The notes under the pieces were generated by a model. It searched no databases. It saw only the letters and a program-made list of their open reading frames with translations, and was not told where the DNA came from. From positions 62,001 to 126,000 of the forward strand of contig NZ_JAGGLR010000027.1 of assembly GCF_017874715.1 (NCBI RefSeq): a stretch of 64,000 nucleotides of DNA. Direction: 5' to 3'. Numbering within the stretch: the stretch's first letter is position 1; every line of letters begins with the position of its first letter. This DNA comes from Streptomyces iranensis. GTDB taxonomy: Bacteria; Actinomycetota; Actinomycetes; Streptomycetales; Streptomycetaceae. Of this stretch, positions 50,625-61,720 are shown piece after piece. A program made the position numbers and the translations under genes.

Positions 50625-51623
50625 TCAGGCGCCGCCGAGCGACCAGACCGCGTAGGCGATGGCGTCGCTGTTGCGGTCCAGGGCGGTGTCGTCGATGTTG
50701 CCCGAGGTGTCGCAGGAGCGGTGGTAGCAGCGGTCGAACGCCTGACCGGAGGTGCCGCCCCACTTCTGGGCCTGGGCGGCGGTCTTGATGTAGTCGGCGC
50801 CGCTGAAGAGGCCGCCCACCGGGATGCCCTTGTTCTTGAACGGAGCGTGGTCGGAGCGGCCGTCGCCCTCGGTCTCGATCTCGGTGGGCACGCCCTTGGC
50901 GGAGAAGAACGCCTTGAAGACCGACTCGATCCCGGGGTCGTCGTCGTACACGAAGTAGCCGGGGTTGGGCGAGCCGATCATGTCGAAGTTGAGATAGCCG
51001 TCGATCTTCGCCCGTTCGGATGACGGCAGGTTGTTGATGTAGTAGGTGGAGCCGACCATCCCCCGCTCCTCGGCGCCCCACCAGGCGAACCGCAGATGCT
51101 TGGTGGGCTTCGCGCCCTGGCGGGCCACGGTGAGCGCGGTCTCCAGGATTCCGGCGGAGCCCGAGCCGTTGTCGTTGATCCCGGGGCCCGCGGTGACGGA
51201 GTCGAGGTGGGCGCCGGAGAACACCACGTTGTTGGTGTCGCCGCCGGGCCAGTCGGCGATGAGGTTGTAGCCGGTGGCACCGCCGGAGGTGAACTGCTGC
51301 ACGGTGGTGGTGTATCCGGCGGCGTCCAGCTTGCCCTTGATGTAGTCGAGCGACGCCTTGTAGCCGGAGCGGCCATGGGCCCGGTTGCCGCCGTTGGCGG
51401 TGGCGATGGACTGCAGCTGGGTCAGATGGGCCTTCACATTGGCCACGGAGATGTCGGGTGCCGCGAGGGTGGTACGGGCGTCCGCCGGGTGCCGTGCCGA
51501 TGCGGCGGCGGAGGTGGCGGGGGCGGCCGAGACCAGGGCGGCGACCGCCGTACCGGCGGCGGCCATGGCGGCCGTACGCCGTATCAGGGATCTTCGGGGG
51601 CGGGCTTGCGCGCATGAGGACAT
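50625..51623 (-). CDS. Secreted M28 zinc aminopeptidase (Streptomyces griseus aminopeptidase type)
   Basis: 332 residues. Twin-arginine-like N terminus (RRSLIRRTAAMA) and export signal to about residue 40. The zinc ligands of the family are in FSGAHLDSV (His), GINDNGSG (Asp), WWGAEERG (Glu-Glu, catalytic and ligand), NFDMIG (Asp) and RSDHAPF (His). A late CYHRSCDT pair may form a disulfide. It removes hydrophobic N-terminal residues from extracellular peptides. Confidence 0.93.
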   Translation of the reverse strand: MSSCAQARPRRSLIRRTAAMAAAGTAVAALVSAAPATSAAASARHPADARTTLAAPDISVANVKAHLTQLQSIATANGGNRAHGRSGYKASLDYIKGKLDAAGYTTTVQQFTSGGATGYNLIADWPGGDTNNVVFSGAHLDSVTAGPGINDNGSGSAGILETALTVARQGAKPTKHLRFAWWGAEERGMVGSTYYINNLPSSERAKIDGYLNFDMIGSPNPGYFVYDDDPGIESVFKAFFSAKGVPTEIETEGDGRSDHAPFKNKGIPVGGLFSGADYIKTAAQAQKWGGTSGQAFDRCYHRSCDTSGNIDDTALDRNSDAIAYAVWSLGGA

Positions 51624-51761
51624 GGGGGGCTCCGGTTCCGAACGTGGACAGGACGGAATGACGTGACGCTGTGTGGTGCACGTGCCCGTGGGGCGGTGGA
51701 GCGGCGAACGTGCTGATGCTCCGGGCGTGGCTGACTCCGCGTCAAGGGCGGAAACCGGACA

Positions 51762-52871
51762 TCACCCGCCGGATATCGGTCCCGGCCGGACATCGGGCCC
51801 GACGGCGTCCGATGCCGCGACCTCCGGCGCGACCGCCTCCGGCGCGACCGCCTCCGGGACGACGGCCTCGGGCACAACAGCCTCCGGAACGACATCAGCC
51901 TCCGGAACCACAGCGGCCTCCACTGTCGCCGACAGCGCCCCCGCCCGCGCGGCGGCGTCGGCCAGCGCCCGCCGCGCCCGCCGGGCGGTGCGCAGCGCGT
52001 CCCAGGTCAGCAGCGCGAGCGCGAGCCAGACGAGGGCGAAGCCCGCCCACCGTTCGGGTGGCATCGACTCGTGGAAGACGGTGAGCCCGAGTGCGAACTG
52101 GAAGGTCGGCGCCACGTACTGGAGCATCCCGATCGTCGACAGCGGCAGCCGCACCGCCGAGGCCCCGAAGCAGATCAGCGGCAGCGCCGTGACGAAGCCG
52201 CAGCTCGCCAGCAGCGCCGCGTGCCCGGCGCCCTCGCGTCCGAACGTGCTGCCGCCGTGCGCCCCGAGCCAGATCAGGAAGCCGAGCGCGGGCAGGAACT
52301 GCACGGCGGTCTCGGCGGCCAGCGACTCCAGCCCGTCGAGACCGACCCGCTTCTTGGCCAGGCTGTATGTCGCGAAGGTGAAGGCGAGGGTGAGCGCGAT
52401 CCACGGCGGCTTGCCGTAGCCCACCGTCAGCACGGCCACGGCCACCACTCCGACGCCGACCGCCGCCCACTGCGCGGGCCGCAGCCGCTCACGCAGCAGC
52501 AGCACCCCGAAGGCGATGCTGACCAGCGGGTTGGTGAAGTATCCGAGCGCGGTCTCCACCACATGCCCGCTGTTGACGCTCCAGATGTACAGACCCCAGT
52601 TGACCGAGATCACGGTCGCGGCGAGCGTGATCATGCCCAGTCGCCTGGGCTGCCGCAGCAGCGGCCGTATCCAGCTCCAGCGGCGCAGCACCAGCAGCAC
52701 CAGACCGACGGCCGCCAGTGACCACACCATCCGGTGGGCGAGGATCTCCATCGCCGCGGCGGGCTCCAGCAGCGGCCAGAAGAGCGGCACCAGACCCCAG
52801 ATGCCGTATGCCGCGAAGCCGTAGAGGAGACCGGCGCGATCGACGCGGTCCTGCTGGTTCTGCGGCGTCAC
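51762..52871 (-). CDS. RarD/EamA-family transporter with repeat-rich C terminus
   Basis: 369 residues from GTG 52871 with GGAGAGGG upstream; longer starts are less likely. Ten membrane helices in two EamA halves, beginning GLLYGFAAYGIWGLVPLFW and including VNWGLYIWSVNSGHVVETALGYFTNP in two parts, the RarD signature. A cytosolic tail of about 60 residues carries VVPEA-type pentapeptide repeats. RarD is linked to chloramphenicol sensitivity in E. coli, but the substrate is not known. Confidence 0.88.
   Translation of the reverse strand: MTPQNQQDRVDRAGLLYGFAAYGIWGLVPLFWPLLEPAAAMEILAHRMVWSLAAVGLVLLVLRRWSWIRPLLRQPRRLGMITLAATVISVNWGLYIWSVNSGHVVETALGYFTNPLVSIAFGVLLLRERLRPAQWAAVGVGVVAVAVLTVGYGKPPWIALTLAFTFATYSLAKKRVGLDGLESLAAETAVQFLPALGFLIWLGAHGGSTFGREGAGHAALLASCGFVTALPLICFGASAVRLPLSTIGMLQYVAPTFQFALGLTVFHESMPPERWAGFALVWLALALLTWDALRTARRARRALADAAARAGALSATVEAAVVPEADVVPEAVVPEAVVPEAVAPEAVAPEVAASDAVGPDVRPGPISGG
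51815..51905 (-). repeat. 15-bp degenerate tandem repeats encoding VVPEA/VAPEA units
   Basis: Units of the type CCTCCGGCGCGACCG (plus-strand reading) repeat about six times with 15-bp spacing, in frame with the RarD C terminus. Confidence 0.8.
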
Positions 52872-53007
52872 GGCACCCTCTCCGACGGCATGACGAACCT
52901 CCGGCGGGCCCGTTCCGAGGGTCCGAAGGTAGCGCTGGTGAGGCCCGCCTGTCATTTCCGTATCGGAATACGGTCATGACAGGCGGGCCGCGGCGCGTAC
53001 GGGTGGG

Positions 53008-53865
53008 TCAGCCCTTGAGCGCGGCCGCCACCGAGTCCGCGATGGGCGTGGTCGGACGGCCTATGAGCCGGGACAGCTCACCCGGGGTGGCGTCCAGCCG
53101 GCCGCGCCCGATGGCCGCCTCGACATCGGAGAGGATCACGGCGAGCGGCTCGGGGACGCCCGCGCCGGTGAGGATGGACTGGTACTCGGCGGGGGAGACG
53201 GCGCCGTAGACGATCTCCTTGCCGGACTGCCGGGCGACCACCTCGGCGTACTCGGCGAAGCCCCAGGCGGTGTCGCCGGACAGCTCGTACGCCTTGCCCT
53301 CGTGGCCCTCACTGGTCAGGACGGCGACGGCGGCCGCCGCGTAGTCGGCGCGCGCGGCGGAGGCGACCCGGCCCTCGCCCGCGGCGCCCACGACGGCGCC
53401 GTGCTCCAGGACGGTGGAGAGGTTCTCGGTGTAGTTCTCGTTGTACCAGCCGTTGCGCAGCAGTACGTACGGCAGGCCGGAGTCGGTGATCGCCTGCTCG
53501 GTGGCCTTGTGCTCCTCGGCCAGCGAGAAGTCGGCGGCGGGGCCGCCCAGGACGCTGGTGTAGGCGAGCAGCGCGACACCGGCCTCCTTGGCGGCGTCGA
53601 TGACGGCCTGGTGCTGCGGCACCCGCTGCCCGACCTCGCTGCCGGAGATCAGCAGCACCTTGTCCCCGGCGGCGAAGGCGCCGGGGAGCGTCTCGGGCCG
53701 GTTGTAGTCGGCCACATGCAGCCGCACCCCGCGGTCGGCGAGGGCGGCGGCCTTCGCGGTGTCGCGCACGACCGCGGTTATCCGGTCGGCGGGGACCTTC
53801 TCCAGCAGCCCCTCGACGACGAGGCGGCCGAGGTGGCCGGTGGCTCCGGTGACGACGATGCTCAT
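53008..53865 (-). CDS. NmrA-like NAD(P)-dependent oxidoreductase (QorB/YtfG type)
   Basis: 285 residues. Rossmann motif VVTGATGHLG at 4-13. The pattern LLISGSEVGQRVPQHQAVIDAA and LPYVLLRNGWYNENY in the middle matches the quinone oxidoreductase 2 group, which reduces quinones with NADPH. The upstream 90 bp are A/T-richer than the surroundings, with no clear regulator gene beside it. Confidence 0.88.
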   Translation of the reverse strand: MSIVVTGATGHLGRLVVEGLLEKVPADRITAVVRDTAKAAALADRGVRLHVADYNRPETLPGAFAAGDKVLLISGSEVGQRVPQHQAVIDAAKEAGVALLAYTSVLGGPAADFSLAEEHKATEQAITDSGLPYVLLRNGWYNENYTENLSTVLEHGAVVGAAGEGRVASAARADYAAAAVAVLTSEGHEGKAYELSGDTAWGFAEYAEVVARQSGKEIVYGAVSPAEYQSILTGAGVPEPLAVILSDVEAAIGRGRLDATPGELSRLIGRPTTPIADSVAAALKG

Positions 53866-53954
53866 ATGCGTGACTCTCCTGGTTCGGGATCGGCACACCC
53901 ACTCTAAGGGAAGCGCTAACCAAGAGAAAGGTACTTCCGGTTAAGTAAGTGTGT

Positions 53955-55979
53955 TCATTCGGGGCCGGGCCGCTCCCCGGGCCCCCGCTCCCCGGCATCC
54001 CGCTCCCCGGCATCCCTCTCCCCGGGCCCCCGCTCCCGCGCCGCGAGGCTGACGGCGAACGGCAGGATCGTCACCGCGACGCCCGGCAGCCGCTCCAGCG
54101 CTTTGGCCAGCGACTCCGCCGTGCCCCGGTGCAGCAGCTTGCCCAGCGGGGAGGCGTAGGTGCGGCGCGGCACCAGCAGGGTCAGCGCGGTCCGCCCGTC
54201 CTCGGTGGTACGGGCCGCCAGCTCCATCACGGCGTGGCGCAGCCGCCGGTCCGGGCACTCCACGACCTCCAGCGGCACCGTCACCCCCGCCGTGGCCTCC
54301 CATCGCGCCATCAGCCGCCTGGCGTGCGTCTCGTCCACCATGAAGTGCACCGCGCGGACCTCGTCGGGCCGCAGCTCGTGCGCGTACCGCAGCGCCTTGA
54401 CCGTCGCGAGGTCGATGCTGTCCGCCAGGACGAAGACCACATGGCGCCGCCAGCGCGGGACGTCGTCCCCGGGGCGCTCCACCGCCTCCAGGGCGGCCGC
54501 CTCCGCGCGGTACTCGCGGTTGATCCGGATCAGCGCCCAGACCCCGAGCGGGAAGACCACCACGACCAGCCAGGCGCCCTCGGTGAACTTGGTGATCCCG
54601 AAGATCAGCACCACGGCTGCGGAGACCACCGCGGTGCTGAGGTTCACCGCGACCTTCCACATTCGCCCCGGCTCCCGGCGCCGCAGGTGATGGGCCGTCA
54701 TCCCGGACCCGGCCATGGTGAAGGCGGTGAACACCCCGATCGCGTACAGCGCCACCAGCCGGTCCACGTTGGCCTTGGTGACCACCAGCAGCGCCAGCGC
54801 CACCACGGTCAGCGACACGATCCCGTTGGAGAAGGCCAGCCGGTGGCCGCGCCGGGTCAGCTGCCGGGGCAGAAAGCGGTCCTCGGCCACGAAGCTGGCC
54901 AGGAACGGGAAGCCGGTGAAGGGCGTGTTGGCGCCCGTGTAGAGGATGAGCGCGGTCGCCAGCTGGACGAACGCCAGCCCCAGGGCGCCCGGCACCCCGC
55001 CGCCGAAGACCAGATGGGCCTCCTGCGCGAGGACGGTCGGGGTGCCGTCCCGGTACGGGATGGCGTGGGTGAAGTGGGCCAGGGCGGAGACCCCGAGGAC
55101 CAGCGTGCCCAGGACACAGCTCATCGTGACCAGCGTGCGGCGGGCGTTGCGGCCCTTGGGGTCGCGGAAGACCGAGACGCTGTTGGAGATCGCCTCCAGA
55201 CCGGTCAGCGACGAGCCGCCGTTGGCGAACGAGCGCAGCACGATGAAGAGCGAGGCGCCGTAGAGCCAGCCGCTGTCCGGAGTGCCGAGGTGCACGGCGC
55301 CCGCGGCGTGCATATCGGCGTGCGGCAGCGTCCCGGTGAGTCCGCGGATCACGCCGACCACCAGCATCAGGCCGATGGCGAGGATGAACAGGTAGGCGGG
55401 CACCATGAAGACCCGCCCGGCCTCCCGCAGTCCGCGCAGATTGCCGTAGGCGAGGATCAGGATCACCAGGGCGCTCAGCGGCAGTTGGAGATGGTCGATA
55501 CCGGTCCAGGTGCCGCCGACGAGATGGGCGAACGAGATGATCGCGTTGGTGCCCGCCGAGACCTGGACCGCGACGGTGACGATGTAGTCCACCAGCAGTG
55601 CCACGGACGCGATCTGGGCGATGTCCGGGCCGAAGTTCTCCCGCGCCACCACATACGAGCCGCCCGCCCGGGTGTAGATCATCACCACATCGCTGTAGCA
55701 GAGCGTGACCAGCAGCAGTACCAGCAGGATCGCCCCGGTCACCGGGAGGATCATGGTGAACGCCGCGACCCCGATGACCGGCACCAGCACCCGCAGCATC
55801 TCCTCGCTGCCGTACGCCGTCGAGGAGATGCAGTCGGAGGCCAGCACGCCCAGCGCGGCCGGGTTGCTCAGCTTCTCGCGCCGGATCCGCTCGGTGACCA
55901 GGGGCGGGCCGAGCAGCAGCCGCTTGAGGCGGTAGCCGGGGCGGTCGGGCGGCTGGAGCGGGGCGGCGGTGTCGGCCAT
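53955..55979 (-). CDS. APC-superfamily permease, KimA-like potassium importer
   Basis: 674 residues. Eleven to twelve membrane helices (about 40-480) with the unwound first helix DCISSTAYGSEEML and the GGSSLTGLEAISNSV motif. A cytosolic domain of about 170 residues follows (RRHVVFVLADSIDLATVKAL onwards). This size and layout match the B. subtilis KimA (YdaO) potassium/proton symporter group, which c-di-AMP inhibits. Amino-acid transport is the alternative. The last 35 residues are ERDAGERDAGERGPGE-type repeats. Confidence 0.83.
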   Translation of the reverse strand: MADTAAPLQPPDRPGYRLKRLLLGPPLVTERIRREKLSNPAALGVLASDCISSTAYGSEEMLRVLVPVIGVAAFTMILPVTGAILLVLLLVTLCYSDVVMIYTRAGGSYVVARENFGPDIAQIASVALLVDYIVTVAVQVSAGTNAIISFAHLVGGTWTGIDHLQLPLSALVILILAYGNLRGLREAGRVFMVPAYLFILAIGLMLVVGVIRGLTGTLPHADMHAAGAVHLGTPDSGWLYGASLFIVLRSFANGGSSLTGLEAISNSVSVFRDPKGRNARRTLVTMSCVLGTLVLGVSALAHFTHAIPYRDGTPTVLAQEAHLVFGGGVPGALGLAFVQLATALILYTGANTPFTGFPFLASFVAEDRFLPRQLTRRGHRLAFSNGIVSLTVVALALLVVTKANVDRLVALYAIGVFTAFTMAGSGMTAHHLRRREPGRMWKVAVNLSTAVVSAAVVLIFGITKFTEGAWLVVVVFPLGVWALIRINREYRAEAAALEAVERPGDDVPRWRRHVVFVLADSIDLATVKALRYAHELRPDEVRAVHFMVDETHARRLMARWEATAGVTVPLEVVECPDRRLRHAVMELAARTTEDGRTALTLLVPRRTYASPLGKLLHRGTAESLAKALERLPGVAVTILPFAVSLAARERGPGERDAGERDAGERGPGERPGPE

Positions 55980-56084
55980 GCGGATAGCAGAGCGGGTGCC
56001 CGGCCGGGGCGCGGTCAGACGCTCCGGCCGGGCACCCGCCTGTGCCCGGATGTACGAACGCGCCCGCCGGGCGCCTTACGGGGG

Positions 56085-57159
<1,075 letters not shown>

Positions 57160-57167
<8 letters not shown>

Positions 57168-59112
57168 CGATGGCCTCCTTGAGGGCGGTGGCGAGCTGTT
57201 CGGCCTTGAAGGGCAGTCCGCGGACCTGGGTGAAGGAGCGGGTGTCGACCAGATAGCGGGCGCGCAGCAGCGTCGCCAGCTGCCCCAGGTTCATCTCCGG
57301 CACCACGACCTTCTCGTAACCCGCAAGCACCTTGCCGAGGTTGGCCGGGAAGGGGTTGAGATGGCGCAGATGGGCCTGGGCGATCCGGTCGCCCGCGGTG
57401 CGGACGCGGCGCACCGCCGCGGTGATCGGGCCGTACGTGGAACCCCACCCCAGGACCAGGGTGCGGGCGTCGCCGGTCGGGTCGTCCACCTCGATGTCCG
57501 GCACCGCGATGCCGTCCACCTTGGCCTGGCGGATGCGGACCATGTGGTCGTGGTTGGCCGGGTCGTAGGAGATGTTCCCCGTGCCGTCCTGCTTCTCGAT
57601 ACCGCCGATCCGGTGCTCGAGACCGGGCGTTCCGGGCACGGCCCAGGGGCGGGCCAGCGTCTTGGGGTCGCGCTTGTACGGCCAGAAGACCTCGGTGCCG
57701 TCGGCGAGTTCGTGGTTGGGGCCGGCCGCGAACTGGACGCGCAGATCGGGCAGCTCGTCGACGTCCGGCACCCGCCAGGGCTCCGAGCCGTTGGCCAGAT
57801 AGCCGTCCGACAGCAGGAACACCGGGGTGCGGTAGGTCAGGGCGATCCGGGCGGCCTCGAGCGCGGCGTCGAAGCAGTCGCCCGGGGTCTTCGGGGCCAC
57901 GATCGGCACCGGGGCCTCGCCGTTGCGCCCGTACATGGCCTGCAGCAGGTCCGCCTGCTCGGTCTTGGTGGGCAGCCCGGTGGAGGGGCCGCCGCGCTGG
58001 ATGTCGATCACCAGCAGCGGCAGCTCCAGCGACACCGCGAGCCCGATGGTCTCCGACTTCAGCGCCACACCGGGGCCGGAGGTGGTGGTCACGGCGAGGG
58101 AGCCGCCGAAGGCCGCGCCCAGCGCGGCACCGATACCGGCGATCTCGTCCTCGGCCTGGAAGCTGCGCACGCCGAAGTTCTTGTGCTTGGACAGCTCGTG
58201 CAGGATGTCCGAGGCCGGGGTGATCGGGTACGACCCCAGGAACAGCGGCAGATCCGCCTGGCGGGAGGCCGCGATCAGCCCGTACGACAGCGCCAGGTTT
58301 CCGGAGATGTTCCGGTAGGTCCCGGTGGGGAACGCGGTGGTGGCCGGGGCGACCTCGTAGGAGACGGCGAAGTCCTCGGTGGTCTCGCCGAAGTTCCAGC
58401 CCGCCCGGAAGGCGGCCACGTTCGCCTCGGCGATCTGCGGCTTCTTGGCGAACTTCTGGCGCAGGAACTTCTCGGTGTTCTCGGTCGGCCGGTGGTACAT
58501 CCACGACAGCAGCCCGAGCGCGAACATGTTCTTGCTGCGCTCGGCCTCCTTGCGGGACAGCCCGAATTCCTTCAGCGCCTCGATGGTCAGCGTGGTGAGC
58601 GGCACCGGGTGGACGCGATAGCCGTCCAGCGAGCCGTCCTCCAGGGGGCTTTGGTCATAGCCGACCTTGGCCATGGGGCGCTTGGTGAACTCGTCGGTGT
58701 TGACGATGATTTCCGCCCCGCGCGGCACATCGGGGAGGTTGGCCTTCAGTGCGGCCGGGTTCATCGCCACCAGCACGTTCGGCGCGTCACCTGGTGTGAG
58801 GATGTCGTGATCGGCGAAGTGGAGCTGGAAGCTCGACACTCCGGGCAGCGTGCCGGCGGGGGCGCGGATCTCCGCCGGGAAGTTCGGCAGGGTCGACAGG
58901 TCGTTTCCGAACGACGCCGTCTCCGAGGTGAACCGGTCACCCGTGAGCTGCATACCGTCGCCGGAGTCCCCCGCGAACCGGATGATCACCCGGTCCAGAC
59001 GGCGGACCTCCTTGCCACCGTCTGCTGATCGCTGCCCCCCGGCGGGCATCTGCCCGCCCTGCTGATCGGCTGGTTCGGCCTGCTCGGCCGGGCTACTGAC
59101 CTGGCTGGTCAC
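57160..59112 (-). CDS. korA: 2-oxoacid:ferredoxin oxidoreductase, alpha subunit (gamma-alpha fusion)
   Basis: 650 residues from GTG 59112 with GGGAGG upstream. An N-terminal gamma domain (about 38-230, IIRFAGDSGDGMQLTG) is fused to the pyrimidine-binding alpha domain (GSYPITPASDILHELSKH, later AEDEIAGIGAALGAAF). This resembles the oxygen-tolerant actinobacterial KorAB described in Mycobacterium. The first 30 residues are Gln/Ala-rich. The 251-bp gap upstream shows no clear hexamers. Confidence 0.93.
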
Positions 59113-59347
59113 TGCTTCGGACCTCCCTTGAGGCGGCGCTCCTGGACAGTCGGTGCCGACCGGTTGTTGTCCCATGACCATCGTACGTCGGTAAGGGTGG
59201 CCTTCCTTGGCCGGATCACATGGTGGACGCCGAAAGAAGAACCATATATGTCCTGGTTTGGCACGACGTGTCCCTCCCCCCTTGCTGTCATTCCTGCTGA
59301 TCCCCCGTTCAGCCTTTGGCCCCGCTTTGGCGCGCGGGAGTCTGCTT

Positions 59348-59376
59348 TCAGGAATTGAGAGTCTCAGGAATTGAGA
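59348..59376. repeat. 13-bp direct repeat covering the response-regulator stop codon
   Basis: TCAGGAATTGAGA occurs at 59348-59360 and 59364-59376. The second copy contains the stop codon and last codons of the response regulator; the first is an extra copy outside the gene. Confidence 0.9.
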
Positions 59377-60035
59377 TAAGTGAGGACGGCGAGCACCCGA
59401 CGGTGATCCCCGTCACTCGGCGACAGGCCGAGCTTCAGGAAGATGTTGCTCACATGCTTCTCGACCGCGCCGTCGCTCACCACGAGCTGCCGGGCGATGG
59501 CCGAATTGGTACGGCCCTCCGCCATCAGCCCCAGGACCTCCCGCTCCCTCGGGGTGAGCCCGGCCAGCACATCCTGCTTGCGGCTGCGGCCCAGCAGCTG
59601 GGCGACCACCTCCGGGTCGAGCGCCGTGCCGCCCTGGGCGACCCGCACCACCGCGTCCACGAACTCGCGCACCTCGGCCACCCGGTCCTTGAGCAGATAG
59701 CCCACGCCCCGGCTGCTCCCCGCCAGCAGCTCGGTGGCGTACTGCTCCTCCACGTACTGCGACAGGACCAGCACCGCGAGACCCGGGTGGTCGCGGCGCA
59801 GCCGGACGGCCGCCCGCACCCCCTCGTCGGTGTGCGTGGGCGGCATCCGGACGTCGGCCACCACCACATCCGGTGGCGCGCCCTCGTCGGCCAGCTCCCG
59901 CACCGACTTGATCAGCGCTTCCGCGTCCCCGACGCCCGCGACCACGTCATGGCCCCGGTCGGTCAGCAGCCGGGTCAGCCCCTCCCGCAGCAGCACCGAA
60001 TCCTCGGCGATGACTACCCGTACTCTGTCCGCCAC
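59364..60035 (-). CDS. LuxR-type (NarL family) response regulator
   Basis: 223 residues from GTG 60035. Receiver domain 4-125 with the acidic pair Glu11-Asp12, phosphoacceptor Asp61 (VVADVRMPP) and Lys116 (YLLKD). The LuxR helix-turn-helix lies near 160-205 (LTPREREVLGLMAEGRTNSAIARQL, then GAVEKHVSNIF). Two kinase genes lie upstream on the same strand; the nearer ends 116 bp away. Confidence 0.93.
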   Translation of the reverse strand: MADRVRVVIAEDSVLLREGLTRLLTDRGHDVVAGVGDAEALIKSVRELADEGAPPDVVVADVRMPPTHTDEGVRAAVRLRRDHPGLAVLVLSQYVEEQYATELLAGSSRGVGYLLKDRVAEVREFVDAVVRVAQGGTALDPEVVAQLLGRSRKQDVLAGLTPREREVLGLMAEGRTNSAIARQLVVSDGAVEKHVSNIFLKLGLSPSDGDHRRVLAVLTYLNS

Positions 60036-60151
60036 GATGCTCGGCCCCCGTTTCACTCGGTTCGTCGGGACCAGCATCCCAGGGTTCGGCCGCTCGCGTC
60101 GCGCAGAACCGGCCGCGTACGGGCCGCGTACAAGTGGAGGGGTGTGCGCCG

Positions 60152-61495
60152 TCAGCGCCAGGGGAGCTCGGCGGTCACCGTGGTCGGGCCGCCCGCCGGG
60201 GAGTGGACGACGAGGACCCCGTCCACCGCGTCGATCCGCTCGGCCAGCCCGGCGAGACCCGAACCGGTGGAGGTGTCGGCCCCGCCCCGCCCGTCGTCCG
60301 TGATCTGGATCAGCAGCCGGTCCTCGGTGCGCCAGACGTCGACCTCGGCGGTGCGGGCGCCGCTGTGCTTGCTGATGTTCTGCAGCAGCTCGGAGACGGT
60401 GAAGTAGACGATGCCCTCGATCGCGGGCGCGGGCCGCTGCGGAAGGTCCACGGTCGCCTTCACCGGGACGGTGCAGCGGGCGGCGAGGGCGGAGAGGGCG
60501 GGGTCGAGGCCGCGGTCGGTGAGGATGGCGGGGTGGATGCCGCGGGCGAGGTCGCGCAGTTCCTGGAGGGCGAGCTTCACCTCGCCGTGGGCCTCGTCGA
60601 CCATCTTCGCGGCGGCCTCCGGGTCCTCGTCCAGCTTCTCCTTCGCCAGGCCCAGATCCATGGCGAGGGCGACCAGCCGGGCCTGGGCGCCGTCGTGGAG
60701 GTCGCGTTCGATCCGGCGCAGGTCGGCGGAGGCGGTGTCCACCACCGTCCCCCGGTCCGACTCCAGCTCCCAGACCCGGCTCGCCAGCCGGGACGGGCCG
60801 AGCAGCCCGGTCACCATGATCCGGTCGACCGAGGTCAGCGCCCGCATGATCCACGGGGTCAGCAGCAGGACCAGCACCCCGGCGGCGCAGGTCACGGCGA
60901 TCTCGAACGGGGTGTCCAGATAGAAGTCGTGCCCGCGGTCGTCCCCGAAGACCTGCAGACCCGGCTCGTCCAGATACCGCGGGAAGACCCAGCGCCACAG
61001 CGGATAGGTCGCGAAGCCCCAGCCGTAGGAGGTGAACGCCACCGCGAAGCCGAAGGAGAACACCGCCCACGGCAGATGGATCAGCGCGTAGATCACATGC
61101 CGCCAGGACGTGCCGCTCCTGAGCAGCGCGCCCACCCAGGCGACCGGCCCGCGCCTGCCCCCGCGACCGCCCCTCCGGCCGAGCACGGGCTCGGGCTCGG
61201 CCACCTCCAGCCCCAGCAGCGCCCTGGCGCGGGCCCGCTCGACGACGCCGAGCGCCCGGCAGCCCGCGAGGGCGGCGCCGAGCACCGGGACGCCGAGGAA
61301 GGTGATCAGCAGTCCGGCGCCGAGCGCGATCATCGTGACCGTGTAGACGAAGGTGAGGATGGCCATCGGCAGGCTGATCAGGACATAGAGGAACTCGCGC
61401 CACACGCGGCCCTGGAACGGCGCCTTCAGCGCTGCGGGCAACAGATGGCCACGGGGCTCGGTCCCCGGCTCGTAGGGGCGGTATGCGGTGGCCAT
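60152..61495 (-). CDS. Sensor histidine kinase (NarL/DesK-like), copy 1
   Basis: 447 residues. The N-terminal sensor is two pairs of membrane helices with a PspC-like appearance. Then a HisKA_3 domain with the phosphoacceptor His in ERDLHDGAQARLVALAM, followed by HATPase motifs FTVSELLQNISKHSGA and DDGRGGA, GSGLAGLAERI. It is the likely partner of the adjacent response regulator. The catalytic half is nearly the same as that of copy 2. Confidence 0.92.
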   Translation of the reverse strand: MATAYRPYEPGTEPRGHLLPAALKAPFQGRVWREFLYVLISLPMAILTFVYTVTMIALGAGLLITFLGVPVLGAALAGCRALGVVERARARALLGLEVAEPEPVLGRRGGRGGRRGPVAWVGALLRSGTSWRHVIYALIHLPWAVFSFGFAVAFTSYGWGFATYPLWRWVFPRYLDEPGLQVFGDDRGHDFYLDTPFEIAVTCAAGVLVLLLTPWIMRALTSVDRIMVTGLLGPSRLASRVWELESDRGTVVDTASADLRRIERDLHDGAQARLVALAMDLGLAKEKLDEDPEAAAKMVDEAHGEVKLALQELRDLARGIHPAILTDRGLDPALSALAARCTVPVKATVDLPQRPAPAIEGIVYFTVSELLQNISKHSGARTAEVDVWRTEDRLLIQITDDGRGGADTSTGSGLAGLAERIDAVDGVLVVHSPAGGPTTVTAELPWR

Positions 61496-61614
61496 CGTCT
61501 CGTCCGTCCTCCGGGGGCCTGATCGGTCGCGCGTCTGCGTAACCCCAAGAGTCCCGGAGCGGGGTCGGCCCGGCCATCGGGTGGGTCGGCCTCTTCACCG
61601 GGGGGTTAGCCCTA

Positions 61615-61720
61615 CCTCGAGGGGTGCGGTCAGGACCTCGAGGGGTGCGGTCAGGACCTCAAGGGGTGCGGTCAGGACCTCAAGAGGTCAGGACCTCAAG
61701 GGGTGCGGTCAGGGGTCAGA
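61615..61720. repeat. 21-bp tandem repeats between the two kinase genes
   Basis: CCTCGAGGGGTGCGGTCAGG units start at 61615, 61636, 61657 (with CAAG for CGAG), 61678 (shortened by 5 bp) and 61694. The last units run up to the stop codon of kinase copy 2 at 61716. Confidence 0.9.
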
